Shown: positions 43,103 through 52,041 of the stretch, piece after piece
Position numbering within the stretch: the stretch's first letter is position 1
How the letters are laid out: every line of letters starts with the position of its first letter
NCBI RefSeq assembly: GCF_001614315.2
Contig: NZ_LVEG02000004.1
Coordinates: forward strand, 62,001-126,000
DNA from: Halofilum ochraceum
GTDB lineage: Bacteria; Pseudomonadota; Gammaproteobacteria; XJ16; Halofilaceae
Length of the DNA stretch: 64,000 nucleotides
Direction: 5' to 3'
Made by a program: the position numbers and the translations under genes
The notes under the pieces: generated by a model
Told to the model about the DNA's origin: nothing
What the model saw: the letters and a program-made list of their open reading frames with translations, nothing else
Databases searched by the model: none

Positions 43103-44074
43103 TCAGAGGCCGAGGGCCTTGCTGACGGCATCCTTCGCGTTGCTCTCACCGTCCTGGGTCTTCACCGGGCCGGTCTGGTACGTGCCGCCCTGGGCGAACC
43201 AGCGATCCAGCAGTTCCGGTTTCTCCTCGATGAGCTTCCGGCCGGCTTCGGCGTAGTCCATCTCATCGTTGATGACATAGCCCGCCATCTGCGACTGCTC
43301 CTCGACGGTGAACTCATAGTTTTCGAGGAACTGGCCGACGTTCTGGCAGCTCCAGGCATAGCCTTCACGCGCCTGCGTGTAGACGGTCGCGCCGCCCTGG
43401 TTCGGGCCCCAGTAGTCCTCGCCCCCGTTGAGGAACTCAAGGTCGATGTTGATGTTCATCGGGTGGGGCGCCCAGGCGAGCCACGCGGCCCACTTGCCGC
43501 GGTCGATCCGACGCTGGACCTCGGTCAGCATGCCCGCCTCGCTGGAGGGCTGGAGTTCGAGACCGCTCATACCGTAGGCATCATCGTCGATCATCTGCTG
43601 GATAATCTGGTTGCCGTCGTTGCCGGCCTCGATGCCGAGGATCTTGCCGTCGAACTTGTCGGCATTCTCCGCCAGGTCCTCGAAACTGCGGACACCGGCT
43701 TCCCAGGCCGCCTTGTTGACGCCGACCGTGTACTTGGCGCCTTTCAGGTTCTTCGTGACGATGTCGATATCGCCCTTGACCATGTGCTCCTTGACCATGC
43801 TGCGCTGCGTCGGCAGCCACAGGCCGAGGAAGGCATCCAGATCATCGCCGGCCATCGACTGGAACATGATCGGCACGGATGCCGTGGTCACGTTGACCTC
43901 GTAACCCATCTCCTCAAGCATCCACGCAGCCGTCTCGGTTTTGGCAGAGACGCCGGTCCAGTTGACCTGACCGAGCTCGATGGTGCCGCAGGATGCTTCT
44001 TCCTGGGCAGATGCCGTGGAGCCGATGGCGAGTGCGGCGGTCGCCGCAAGTGCCGTAATGGTTCGTTTCATCAT
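43103..44074 (-). CDS. Choline/glycine betaine ABC transporter substrate-binding protein (ChoX/OpuAC type)
   Basis: 323 aa from ATG 44072-44074, with GGAGG six bases upstream; a GTG at 44086 in the same frame has no such site. A signal peptide (MMKRTITALAATAALAIGSTASA) precedes an OpuAC-fold protein: CGTIELGQVNWTGVSAKT, GYEVNVTTASVPIMFQSMAGDDLDAFLGLWLPTQ, WAAWLAWAPHPMN. Trp/Tyr residues in these segments are candidates for the cation-pi cage that holds the trimethylammonium group. ABC permease and ATPase partners are not in the window. Association with betI and betB favours choline or betaine uptake for osmoprotection. Confidence 0.88.
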   Translation of the reverse strand: MMKRTITALAATAALAIGSTASAQEEASCGTIELGQVNWTGVSAKTETAAWMLEEMGYEVNVTTASVPIMFQSMAGDDLDAFLGLWLPTQRSMVKEHMVKGDIDIVTKNLKGAKYTVGVNKAAWEAGVRSFEDLAENADKFDGKILGIEAGNDGNQIIQQMIDDDAYGMSGLELQPSSEAGMLTEVQRRIDRGKWAAWLAWAPHPMNINIDLEFLNGGEDYWGPNQGGATVYTQAREGYAWSCQNVGQFLENYEFTVEEQSQMAGYVINDEMDYAEAGRKLIEEKPELLDRWFAQGGTYQTGPVKTQDGESNAKDAVSKALGL

Positions 44075-44224
44075 CAAAACCTCCACCCTTGTGAAGTCGT
44101 GTTCGTGACCGGCCAGCGGCCGGTCCGGGAGCGCGTGGCGATGGGTCGCTGCGCTCCGTTGGCGAAACCCGGCTGTATACCCCCGCCGGGGTGAGGTATG
44201 CCGACGCGGTCAGACCTCGCGGCC

Positions 44225-44403
44225 CGCCGCGTCAGCGGCGCTTTATCTGCCACTCCCGATGTGTCCGTAGGCACAGCATTCGGTGGCAGCGGATCACGGC
44301 TGGCGATCACGGCCGCCGCTGTTGCCGCGGGCGTGATCGCCGGCTCGTTCAGGTTGCCGCTCACGATCTTCTGCGGGATCGTCGAGTCGGCGATGTCCGG
44401 TCT
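44225..44403 (-). pseudogene. betA: C-terminal remnant of choline dehydrogenase BetA
   Basis: Directly after the betB stop (44405-44407) the minus strand, read in one frame, gives ADSTIPQKIVSGNLNEPAIT, then PAATAAAVIASRDPLPPNA. This matches the last part of GMC-family BetA proteins, which read D-A-S-I-M-P-x-I-x-S-G-N-L-N-A-P-T-I-M-I-A-E-K-A-A-D-x-I followed by a Leu-Pro-Pro segment. The rest of BetA (FAD domain, over 500 residues) is absent, and there is no start codon or ribosome site. Position between betB and the uptake protein is where betA would be expected, so I infer an internal deletion joined at the betB stop. About 150 nt from here to 44074 hold nothing else. Confidence 0.65.
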
Positions 44404-44404
44404 T

Positions 44405-45868
44405 TCAGTCGTACGCGCAATCAACGCCCTGGAGTTCCACATACACGCTCTTGCGCTGCGTATAGAACTCGATCGCGGCGTGTCCGTTTTCACGGCCGAG
44501 GCCGGAGCCCTTCACACCGCCGAAAGGCATCTCGATCGGCGTAACGTTGTAATTGTTGACCCAGACCACGCCGGCCTGCAGCTCACCCGCTACACGGTGC
44601 GCCCGGGCGAGGTCGCGCGTAAAGACGCCGGCGGCCAGTCCATATTCCGTATCGTTGGCGCGACGCACCACGTCCGCCTCGTCGGTGAATGTCAGCACCG
44701 ACATGACCGGGCCGAAGATCTCCTCGCGGACGATCTTCATGTCGTCGTCACAGCCGGCGAAGATTGTCGGCTGCACGTATGCGCCCTCTGCGAGGTCGCC
44801 GTCGCTCGCCCGTTCGCCACCGCAGACGAGCCTTGCGCCGCTCTCCTTGCCGGCCTCCATGTAGGACAGCACCAGTTCCATGTGCTCTTTCGAGATCAAC
44901 GGGCCGACCTGCGTTTCCGGGTCGAGCGGGTCGCCGAGTTTCAGTTTCCGCGTGCGCGCCTTCAGGCGTTTCAGGAATTCTTCCTCGATTGATGCATCGA
45001 CGAACACGCGCGTTCCGTTGGTGCAAATCTCACCCTGGCTGTAGAAATTCGCCATCATCGCGGCCGAGACGGCCTCGTCGAGGTCGGCGTCGGCGAAGAT
45101 CACCAGCGGTGATTTGCCGCCCAGCTCCATGGTGACCTGCTTGAGCGTTTCGGCGGCACCGGCCATCACCTTCTTGCCGGTGCCGGCCTCGCCCGTCAAC
45201 GAGACCTTGGCGATTCCCTGGTGCGCGGTCATGGCGCGGCCCGTGTCGGCGAAGCCCTGGACCACATTGTAGAGTCCATCCGGCAATCCGGCGTCACGGA
45301 AGACCTCGGCGAGCTTCAGGGCGGTCAACGGCGTCAGTTCGGCCGGTTTGAACACCATCGCATTGCCGGTTGCGAGCGCGGGGGCCGACTTCCAGCAGGC
45401 GATCTGCAGGGGATAGTTCCACGCCCCGATGCCCGCGCAGACGCCGAGCGGCTCACGGCGGGTGTAATAGAAGGCGCGCGAGAGGTCGCCGTACTCGCCC
45501 TCGATGCCGGCGGCGATACCGCCGAAGTACTCGAGGCACTCGGCGCCGGATTCGACGTCGGCCTCGGGCGTCTCCTGGATCGGGCGCCCCGTATCCAGGC
45601 TTTCCAGGCGCGCGAATTCATCGACGCGCTCGCGCAGGAGCTGGGCCGCGCGGCGCAGTACGCGGCCGCGCTCGGCGCCGGTCCAGCGGGCCCATTCGCG
45701 CTGGGCGCGGGCCGCTGCCTGAACTGCGCGGTCCACGTCGGAGGCGCCGGCGAGCGCGATCCGGGCGAGCGTCTCGCCGGTCGCGGGATTGATGTCATCG
45801 AAGGTCTCGCCCGACTCGGCGTCGCACCACTGACCATCGATGAAGAGTTGTCTGTATTCGCCCTGCAT
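44405..45868 (-). CDS. betB: Betaine aldehyde dehydrogenase BetB
   Basis: 487-aa NAD(P)+-dependent aldehyde dehydrogenase that converts betaine aldehyde to glycine betaine, the main compatible solute. Family motifs: AWNYPLQIACWKSAPALATGNAMVFKPAE (cofactor region), TMELGGKSPLVIF with the general-base Glu, and GEICTNGTRVFVD with the catalytic Cys, then GPLISKEHME and the EYGLAAGVFTRD end region. Length equals that of E. coli BetB (490). It lies 17 bp after betI on the same strand. The preceding step, choline to betaine aldehyde, normally needs BetA, which is only a remnant here. Confidence 0.95.
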   Translation of the reverse strand: MQGEYRQLFIDGQWCDAESGETFDDINPATGETLARIALAGASDVDRAVQAAARAQREWARWTGAERGRVLRRAAQLLRERVDEFARLESLDTGRPIQETPEADVESGAECLEYFGGIAAGIEGEYGDLSRAFYYTRREPLGVCAGIGAWNYPLQIACWKSAPALATGNAMVFKPAELTPLTALKLAEVFRDAGLPDGLYNVVQGFADTGRAMTAHQGIAKVSLTGEAGTGKKVMAGAAETLKQVTMELGGKSPLVIFADADLDEAVSAAMMANFYSQGEICTNGTRVFVDASIEEEFLKRLKARTRKLKLGDPLDPETQVGPLISKEHMELVLSYMEAGKESGARLVCGGERASDGDLAEGAYVQPTIFAGCDDDMKIVREEIFGPVMSVLTFTDEADVVRRANDTEYGLAAGVFTRDLARAHRVAGELQAGVVWVNNYNVTPIEMPFGGVKGSGLGRENGHAAIEFYTQRKSVYVELQGVDCAYD

Positions 45869-45885
45869 GCAGTTCGTCTCCGCTT

Positions 45886-46515
45886 TCAGATCGCGCCTAA
45901 ACGACCGCCGTTGTCTGGCCGACCGGCCTGCGCGCGATAGTGTTTCAGTATCATACGCAGATAGTCGTCCGCGATAATATGCGCCCCTGCGGCTTCCGGT
46001 GTACAGCGCGCGAGCGCCGCCCTGACCCAGATGCCATCGATCATCGAACTCATGCCCTCGGCCGCGCGCTCGGCCTCCTCGCCTGGCAGCAATTGCCGGA
46101 AGGCGTGCAGCAGGTTCGAACGCAGCCGGCTCACGTAGACCCGATGCAAGCGCTTGAGCTCCGGCGAGTGCGGGACCTGTCCGTAGAACGACAGCCAGGC
46201 CGCGCAGATTTTCGGCGTCGACTGTTCCGCGGCGAAATTCGCCCCGAGGATCTGCTCGATCCGCTGGATCGGTGTCGCCGCCCGGCGCTGTCGCTGAATC
46301 ATCTCCCGCTGCAGGTCGTTCAGCAGCGAGCGCATGGTCGCCGCCAGCAGGGCGTTCTTGCCGCCGAAATAATGGGCGATGATCCCGCTCGACAACCCGG
46401 CCGCCTTACTGATGCGGGCGATCGTCGTCTCGGCGAAGCCATGCGCCTCGATCGTGTCGATCGTCGCTTCGATCAACTGTCGCCGGCGAACGGGCTGCAT
46501 TCCGAGCTTGGGCAT
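45886..46515 (-). CDS. betI: BetI, TetR-family choline-responsive repressor
   Basis: 209-aa repressor of the bet genes. The N-terminal TetR helix-turn-helix reads VRRRQLIEATIDTIEAHG then FAETTIARISKAAGLSSGIIAHYFGGK, the characteristic BetI sequence; the rest is the ligand-binding domain with ICAAWLSFYGQVPHSPEL. Choline releases BetI from DNA and induces the operon. First gene of a betI-betB-(betA remnant)-binding protein array. The frame begins MPKLGMQPV; an alternative ATG is at residue 6. Confidence 0.94.
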   Translation of the reverse strand: MPKLGMQPVRRRQLIEATIDTIEAHGFAETTIARISKAAGLSSGIIAHYFGGKNALLAATMRSLLNDLQREMIQRQRRAATPIQRIEQILGANFAAEQSTPKICAAWLSFYGQVPHSPELKRLHRVYVSRLRSNLLHAFRQLLPGEEAERAAEGMSSMIDGIWVRAALARCTPEAAGAHIIADDYLRMILKHYRAQAGRPDNGGRLGAI

Positions 46516-46708
46516 GACGCAAGTAATCCGCGTTGTTGATATTCACGGTACGGGTTTTTGAATGGACGATCAAATTAAAACGCCGCCCGGCTTGAACGCA
46601 TGGCGGTCCGGAGCACGGCTCGCACGCTGTCTGCGCGCCAGGCTGGGCCCGGGCTGGCGGGTCTGAGGGCGCCCGTCACGGGCGCTGGATCCCGCGGCGG
46701 GCAGGCGT

Positions 46709-48154
46709 TCAGCGCGTGGCGTCGAGACGGCGGGCGGACTGCGGGTGGCGCCGCAGCCAGCGCGCCAGCAGCCGGTAGTGATCGCGGTCGAACGGTGCGG
46801 AGGGTGGGTCGGATGCGAGTTCGGCGGCCTCGGTCTCATCCCTGGCCGAGCCGAGGTAACGCCAGTGGTCGATCACATGGCATTCGCTGCGGCCGCTTTC
46901 CGGATCCGTTTCCGTGATCGCGACGGCGCCGGGCCACGGCCATGGCTGGATCCGGCGTTCGCCGAGGGCCTCCAGCAGGCGCATGTTGAAGCGCACGGGC
47001 GCTTCCTCACCGGTGCACGCGCCCTGGCAGCGGCCGATCTGCCGGCCGAAACAGGGGCGGTTCCCCCGACCCTTCTCGAGCCCGAGTCGGCGCCGGCAGA
47101 GGGCGTTTTCATCGGCAATGCGCCCCAGTTCCCGCCGCGCGGCCCGGCGATCGCCGAAGGGGCCGTACCAGCGGTCGCCGGGCCATGCGTCCGGGGCCCG
47201 TGCCGGCACGATCAACGGCTCCAGGTAACCGTCCGCGTCTTCGGCCACGGCGATCACGACCTGCGCGCCGGCCTCGCGCAGGCGTCGGTTGTGTAACGGC
47301 CGCAGCTGCTTGATCAGGCGGGCCTCGCGCAGCAGGGCGCCCAGTTCGCCGACGGTCTCCTGCCAGTCGATGCGCGTGAGCCGGTGGGCGATGCGGGTGG
47401 CGGTGTGCGAGCGGTGGTCGCCGGAGAGATGGCTGCGTACCCGGTCGTGCAGGTCGACGCTCTTGCCGATGTAGAGCAGCGCGTCGTCTTCGCCGTAGAA
47501 CAGGTACACGCCGGGCCTGTGGGGCAGCCCCTCGAGCGCATCCGGCGCCAGCTGCGGCGGCAGCGATGGGCCGCCGCACTGACGTTCGATCGCATGGGTG
47601 ACGGCCGCGGTGCCGCGATCGCGGGTCGCGGCGCCGACGAAGGCGAGCGCGGCGCGGGCATCGCCGAGGGCCCGGTGACGCGCATCGCGCGGCAGATCAA
47701 AGCGCTGGATCAGGGCGTCGAGGCCATGACCGCGGTGATCGGGATACAGCGCCCGCGACAGACGCACCGTGCACATGACGGGGGCCCGGAACGTGATGCC
47801 CTCGCGCCGGAATTCATTGCGCAGGAAGCCGTAGTCGAAACGCGCGTTGTGGGCGACCACCGTGCGCCCGCGCAGGCGTTCGAGCAGTTCATCCCGGATA
47901 TCCGCGAACGCCGGGGCATCCGCGAGCATCGAATCGTCGATGCCGGTCAGGCCGGTGATCGAGGGCGGGATCGGGCGCCCGGGGGCGACCAGGCGGGACC
48001 ATTCGTCGACGACCTCGCCATCGTCGACGGCGACCACGGCGACCTCGATGATGCGGTTACGGGCCGGATTCCCGCCCGTGGTCTCCAGATCGACGAACGC
48101 CCAGCTGCCCGTCAGTGGGGCCAGCCCCTCGCGCGTGTCCAGGATGGCACCCAC
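46709..48154 (-). CDS. Fusion of DnaQ-like 3'-5' exonuclease and GIY-YIG (UvrC/Cho-like) endonuclease
   Basis: 481 aa. The N-terminal exonuclease (about residues 15-185) has all DEDDh motifs: VDLETTGG, VAHNARFDYGF and HRALGDA. The C-terminal half starts with a GIY-YIG nuclease (GVYLFYGEDDALLYIGKSVDLHDRVRSHL, about 219-247) and continues with a Cho-like region (ELGALLREARLIKQLRPLHN, CFGRQIGRCQGAC). Cho makes a second 3' incision during nucleotide excision repair; this fused form is found in several bacterial groups. It starts at GTG six bases after mltD and is probably coupled with it. A role in repair is expected from both domains; UvrB dependence is unproved. Confidence 0.92.
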   Translation of the reverse strand: MGAILDTREGLAPLTGSWAFVDLETTGGNPARNRIIEVAVVAVDDGEVVDEWSRLVAPGRPIPPSITGLTGIDDSMLADAPAFADIRDELLERLRGRTVVAHNARFDYGFLRNEFRREGITFRAPVMCTVRLSRALYPDHRGHGLDALIQRFDLPRDARHRALGDARAALAFVGAATRDRGTAAVTHAIERQCGGPSLPPQLAPDALEGLPHRPGVYLFYGEDDALLYIGKSVDLHDRVRSHLSGDHRSHTATRIAHRLTRIDWQETVGELGALLREARLIKQLRPLHNRRLREAGAQVVIAVAEDADGYLEPLIVPARAPDAWPGDRWYGPFGDRRAARRELGRIADENALCRRRLGLEKGRGNRPCFGRQIGRCQGACTGEEAPVRFNMRLLEALGERRIQPWPWPGAVAITETDPESGRSECHVIDHWRYLGSARDETEAAELASDPPSAPFDRDHYRLLARWLRRHPQSARRLDATR

Positions 48155-48160
48155 GTACGC

Positions 48161-50485
48161 TCAGGCGCCGCTGCCGTCGCCCGGACCGTCGCTATCCGCC
48201 TCGGCCGTCGCGTCGCTGTCGCCGAGGCTGTCGGCCTGGCGTTCGACCTTGGGTAGTGAAACCGGCATACCGGGATGCAGGTCCTCGAAGTTCAGGTCCG
48301 GATTGTATTGGCGCAGCAGCCAGACCGGGACGTTGTCGGCCCGCCGGGCCAGCGTCCACAGGGAATCGCCGGACTGCACCAGCGTCTTCTCGGTGCCCGC
48401 GATCCGGAACTGCTCGAAGAAACGCGCCTGCAGCTCCTCGTGGTATGCCTCACGGCGCTGTACGAATTCCGCGGGGGCGACCCGGCTGAAGCGCAGCTTG
48501 ATCCGCTTGCCGATAACCACCGGTTTGCCGTAGCGCATGTTGTTTACGCGGCGCAGCTCGCTGGCGCGCAGATCAAGCCACTCGGCGTAATGGCCGAGCG
48601 TCTCCGCCGCCTGCACCTCGATCGTGCCGTCGGCCGCGACGCTGTAATCCGCAGGGTCGGCCGACAATGCGGGTACGGGCTCCGCACGACTGGACTGGGC
48701 CGGGTTGTTCGCCCGCAGCGTCGCCAGTGGCCCGGTGTTGTCGGTGTCGTCGGTCGCCTCTCCGGCCGTGGCGGTGGATCCGGTTTCCGCGCTTGCGGTG
48801 TCCGTCGTCTCGGCGGCGGATTCGGCCTCGGCTATGGTCTGCTCGGCTGCATCCGTTTCGGTCGTGGCGACGTCCGTCGGCGACCCGCTCCCGGTCTCCG
48901 CGGTGTCGGCGGCGGCGTCCTCCTGCGCGGCGGACGCCGCCTTCGCATCTCCGCCATCATCCGCGCTGGTTCCGGTAGCCGCGCTCGCGACCGTCTGCGC
49001 ATCCTCCGCCACGCGGCCGTCCACCCGCAGTCTCTGTCCCGGGTAGATGCGGTGCTCGTCACCGAGATTGTTCGCGGCGGCCAGGCTGGAAACCTTGAGC
49101 CCCGTCCGGCTCGCGATGCCCGAGAGCGTGTCCCCGCGGCTGACGGTGTAGAAGCGGCCGCTATCGTCGCCCTGACCCGCCGGTACCGGTAGGCGCAGGG
49201 TCTGTCCCGCGCGGATGAAGTTGCGGCTGCGGAGGTTGTTCAGCGACATGATCGCGTTGCTGGATACGCCGTAGCGTGAGGCGATCGCCGACAGCGTCTC
49301 GCCGCTGCGGACCCGATGGAAGCGGTCGGGGACCTGGGCCACGTAGCGGGCGCTCTGGTCCACTCTGGCGAGCAACTGCTCCGCGGGCGGGCGTTCCGGC
49401 CCGGCCGGAACCCGCAGGCTGTAGCCGCGCGGCACCCGCTTGTCGCCCGCCCAGACGGGATCCCGGAGTGCGCGATTGAGGTCGCGCAGACGCTCACGGT
49501 CGACATCGAAGGCCCGCGTGAGCGCGTCGACCGGGGCATAGAACGGCAGTTCAATTGTTTCGGTGACGATGGTGTCGTCGCGTTCGATCAGACCAAAGTA
49601 TTTGCTGGCATTGAAGTCGACATCGACCGCCGCCAGGAAGGCGGGATAGAAATTGCGCGAGGCGAAGCCCCAGGTCCGGCTCTCATACTGGTCGATGATC
49701 GTGGCGATGTTCTTGCTGCCCACCTGCCGAGCCGCCCGGCGGATGCCGGCCAGGCCGTGATTGTACGCCGTGATCGCCATCGCCCAGTTGTCGGTGATCG
49801 AGTAGTTGTGCTCCAGCAGGCGGGCCGCCGCGATACTCGACGTGAACGGGTCCATGCGCTCGTCGACGATGTGATCGATGCGCATATAGCGGCGACCGGT
49901 CGCGCGCGTGAACTGCCAGAGGCCAGCCGCGCCCACGCGTGACCATGCATCCGGATTGAAGGAAGACTCGACGTGCGGCAGTGCGGCCAGCTCTTCCGGC
50001 AGCCCCATGTCCTCCAGGGTACGCCGGATATGCGGCTCCCATGCCCCCGAGCGCACGAGTCCGGCGCGGAATTTGTCCGACTGGCCGAGTTGGAAGCGGA
50101 TGTTGTTCGCCGCCCGCTGCAGGCGGCTGTCGTTCACGCCTTCCGGCCAGAGTCCGAGCACGCGGCGTTCTTCCTGATTCAGGTTCGCGCGCTCCTTGCG
50201 GGCGATGTTACGCAGGACCTCCCGATAATGTGCCTTGCGCGCGTTGACCTGACGTTGCCGTTGATCGCGGTACCGGCTGTCGAGCGCGATTTTTTCGTAT
50301 ACGACCCCCAGGTTGTCGCGGTCGTGGAGCAGGCCACCGTCGGTGGAGACCTGGGTGTAAACCTGTGTCCAGAAGCGGATCGCGGGTTCAATCTCGGGTG
50401 GCCGGGGGAACGTTTCGGACGCGGCGTAAGCAGTACTGGAAACAAGAAGCAGGCCGACCAGCAGGGTGGCGGAGAGGCGTTTCAT
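48161..50485 (-). CDS. mltD: MltD-like membrane-bound lytic transglycosylase with LysM repeats
   Basis: 774 aa from the ATG at 50483-50485 (the frame is open to 50938 but the extra part is not coding). The N-terminus MKRLSATLLVGLLLVSSTAYA is a signal peptide without a lipobox Cys. The lysozyme-like domain has catalytic Glu173 in HVESSFNPDAWSRVGAAGLWQF. Two LysM repeats follow (YTVSRGDTLSGIASRTG and the one starting FHRVRSGETLSAIASRYG), then a Thr/Ala/Asp-rich linker (about 510-610) and two further LysM-like modules near the C-terminus (LVQSGDSLWTLARRA). The enzyme cleaves peptidoglycan glycan strands with 1,6-anhydro product. E. coli MltD is shorter (452 aa); the extension is in the linker and extra LysM copies. 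Confidence 0.92.
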   Translation of the reverse strand: MKRLSATLLVGLLLVSSTAYAASETFPRPPEIEPAIRFWTQVYTQVSTDGGLLHDRDNLGVVYEKIALDSRYRDQRQRQVNARKAHYREVLRNIARKERANLNQEERRVLGLWPEGVNDSRLQRAANNIRFQLGQSDKFRAGLVRSGAWEPHIRRTLEDMGLPEELAALPHVESSFNPDAWSRVGAAGLWQFTRATGRRYMRIDHIVDERMDPFTSSIAAARLLEHNYSITDNWAMAITAYNHGLAGIRRAARQVGSKNIATIIDQYESRTWGFASRNFYPAFLAAVDVDFNASKYFGLIERDDTIVTETIELPFYAPVDALTRAFDVDRERLRDLNRALRDPVWAGDKRVPRGYSLRVPAGPERPPAEQLLARVDQSARYVAQVPDRFHRVRSGETLSAIASRYGVSSNAIMSLNNLRSRNFIRAGQTLRLPVPAGQGDDSGRFYTVSRGDTLSGIASRTGLKVSSLAAANNLGDEHRIYPGQRLRVDGRVAEDAQTVASAATGTSADDGGDAKAASAAQEDAAADTAETGSGSPTDVATTETDAAEQTIAEAESAAETTDTASAETGSTATAGEATDDTDNTGPLATLRANNPAQSSRAEPVPALSADPADYSVAADGTIEVQAAETLGHYAEWLDLRASELRRVNNMRYGKPVVIGKRIKLRFSRVAPAEFVQRREAYHEELQARFFEQFRIAGTEKTLVQSGDSLWTLARRADNVPVWLLRQYNPDLNFEDLHPGMPVSLPKVERQADSLGDSDATAEADSDGPGDGSGA

Positions 50486-50660
50486 GGTTGCGTGCTTTTC
50501 CTTGCGATCGATGCGGATCGCGTGCGAGCGGTTTCTCGGACAGCCTCCCGAGGCGTCGCACATTGTTGATGCCCGTGGCACCGGCTTCAAGTACGGAGGA
50601 CAGAAAATTCCGCTGCGGTAGAATAGGAGGTCCCAACCCGCCGACATACGGTACGCCCCA

Positions 50661-52025
50661 TTGAGTGAAACGAAGATTCTGCTGCCCGAGAGCGACCTGC
50701 CGACCCACTGGTACAACGTGGTCGCCGATATGCCCAACGCGCCGGCACCGTATCTGGGGCCGGACGGGGAACCGGTGCCCCCCGAGGCCCTCGGGGCGAT
50801 ATTCCCGCCGGGGATTCTGGAGCAGGAGGTGTCCACCGAGCGCTGGATTCCGATCCCGGAGCCCGTCCGCGACGCCCTGAAGCTGTGGCGGCCGGCCCCG
50901 CTGTACCGCGCGAAACGGCTGGAGGAACGGCTCGGCACCCCGGCAAAGATCTACTTCAAGTACGAGGGCGTGAGCCCCGCCGGTTCGCACAAACCGAACT
51001 CCGCGGTGCCGCAGGCGTATTACAACCATATCGCCGGCATCCATCGCCTGACGACGGAGACCGGCGCCGGGCAGTGGGGGTCTTCGCTGTCGCTGGCGGG
51101 GCAACTGTTCGACATGGAGGTGCGCATCTACATGGTGCGGGTGTCGGCCGAGCAGAAGCCGTTCCGCAAATCCATGATGGAACTCTGGGGTGGCGAGGTG
51201 ATCCCGAGTCCGTCGAACCTGACCCAGGCGGGGCGCGATGTGCTGGCGAAGGATCCCGACAATCCCGGCTCGCTCGGGATCGCGATCTCCGAGGCGGTCG
51301 AGGAGGCCGCGGGGCGCGACGATACCAACTACGCGCTTGGTTCCGTGCTGAACCACGTGCTGCTGCACCAGACCGTCATCGGCCAGGAGACGAAGCGGCA
51401 GCTGGAGCAGGTCGGCGATTACCCGGATATGGTGTTCGCGCCCTGCGGCGGCGGCTGCAATGTCGGCGGCATGATGTTCCCCTTCGTGACGGACAAGGCC
51501 GCCGGGCGGGATATCCGGCTGGTGGCCTGCGAACCGGCCTCGTGCCCGACGCTGACCCGCGGGCGTTTCACCTGGGACTGGGGCGATTCGATCGGGCTGA
51601 CGCCGCTGATGAAGATGTACACCCTCGGGCATGATTTCATGCCGCCGGGGATCCATGCGGGTGGGCTGCGCTATCACGGCGTGTCGCCGCTCGTCTCCCA
51701 GCTCCATGCCGAGGGCGTGATCGAGTCCGTCGCCCCGCAACAGCTGGCGACATTCCGCGCCGGCCAGCTGATCGCCCAGACCATGGGGATTATCCCGGCG
51801 CCCGAGTCGGCCCATGCGGCCGCCGGCTGTATCGAGGAGGCGCTGCGCTGCAGGGAGACGGGCGAACCGAAGACGCTGCTGTTCACGCTCTCCGGGCATG
51901 GCCACTTCGACATGGCGGCCTACGACAAATACCTGGCCGGCGAGCTCGATGATTACGACTACCCGGAGGATGAGGTTGCCGCCGCGCTCGAGCGTCTGCC
52001 GAAATTTGAACGCGAGCCGGTCTGA
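50661..52025 (+). CDS. trpB: Tryptophan synthase beta-like, TrpB2 subgroup
   Basis: 454-aa PLP enzyme of the TrpB2 class: it is longer than TrpB1 and has the extended N-terminus with [13 protein letters not shown]. The PLP Lys lies in [14 protein letters not shown]; phosphate-binding Gly-run in [11 protein letters not shown]. TrpB2 enzymes convert indole and serine (or phosphoserine in some archaea) to tryptophan, often without TrpA. No trpA, trpC or trpF lies beside it. The start is the TTG at 50661; the only strong ribosome site (AGGAGG, 50625-50630) is 30 bases upstream, too far, so the true start could differ. It is followed 16 bp later by an Ap4A phosphorylase-like gene. Confidence 0.93.
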   Translation: MSETKILLPESDLPTHWYNVVADMPNAPAPYLGPDGEPVPPEALGAIFPPGILEQEVSTERWIPIPEPVRDALKLWRPAPLYRAKRLEERLGTPAKIYFKYEGVSPAGSHKPNSAVPQAYYNHIAGIHRLTTETGAGQWGSSLSLAGQLFDMEVRIYMVRVSAEQKPFRKSMMELWGGEVIPSPSNLTQAGRDVLAKDPDNPGSLGIAISEAVEEAAGRDDTNYALGSVLNHVLLHQTVIGQETKRQLEQVGDYPDMVFAPCGGGCNVGGMMFPFVTDKAAGRDIRLVACEPASCPTLTRGRFTWDWGDSIGLTPLMKMYTLGHDFMPPGIHAGGLRYHGVSPLVSQLHAEGVIESVAPQQLATFRAGQLIAQTMGIIPAPESAHAAAGCIEEALRCRETGEPKTLLFTLSGHGHFDMAAYDKYLAGELDDYDYPEDEVAAALERLPKFEREPV

Positions 52026-52041
52026 ACGACCGCCGGTATTG

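Noticed and set aside
44198-44992. Plus-strand open frame across the betB end and the adjacent gap
   Set aside because: No ribosome site or domain. The overlapping minus strand carries the end of betB and the betA remnant.
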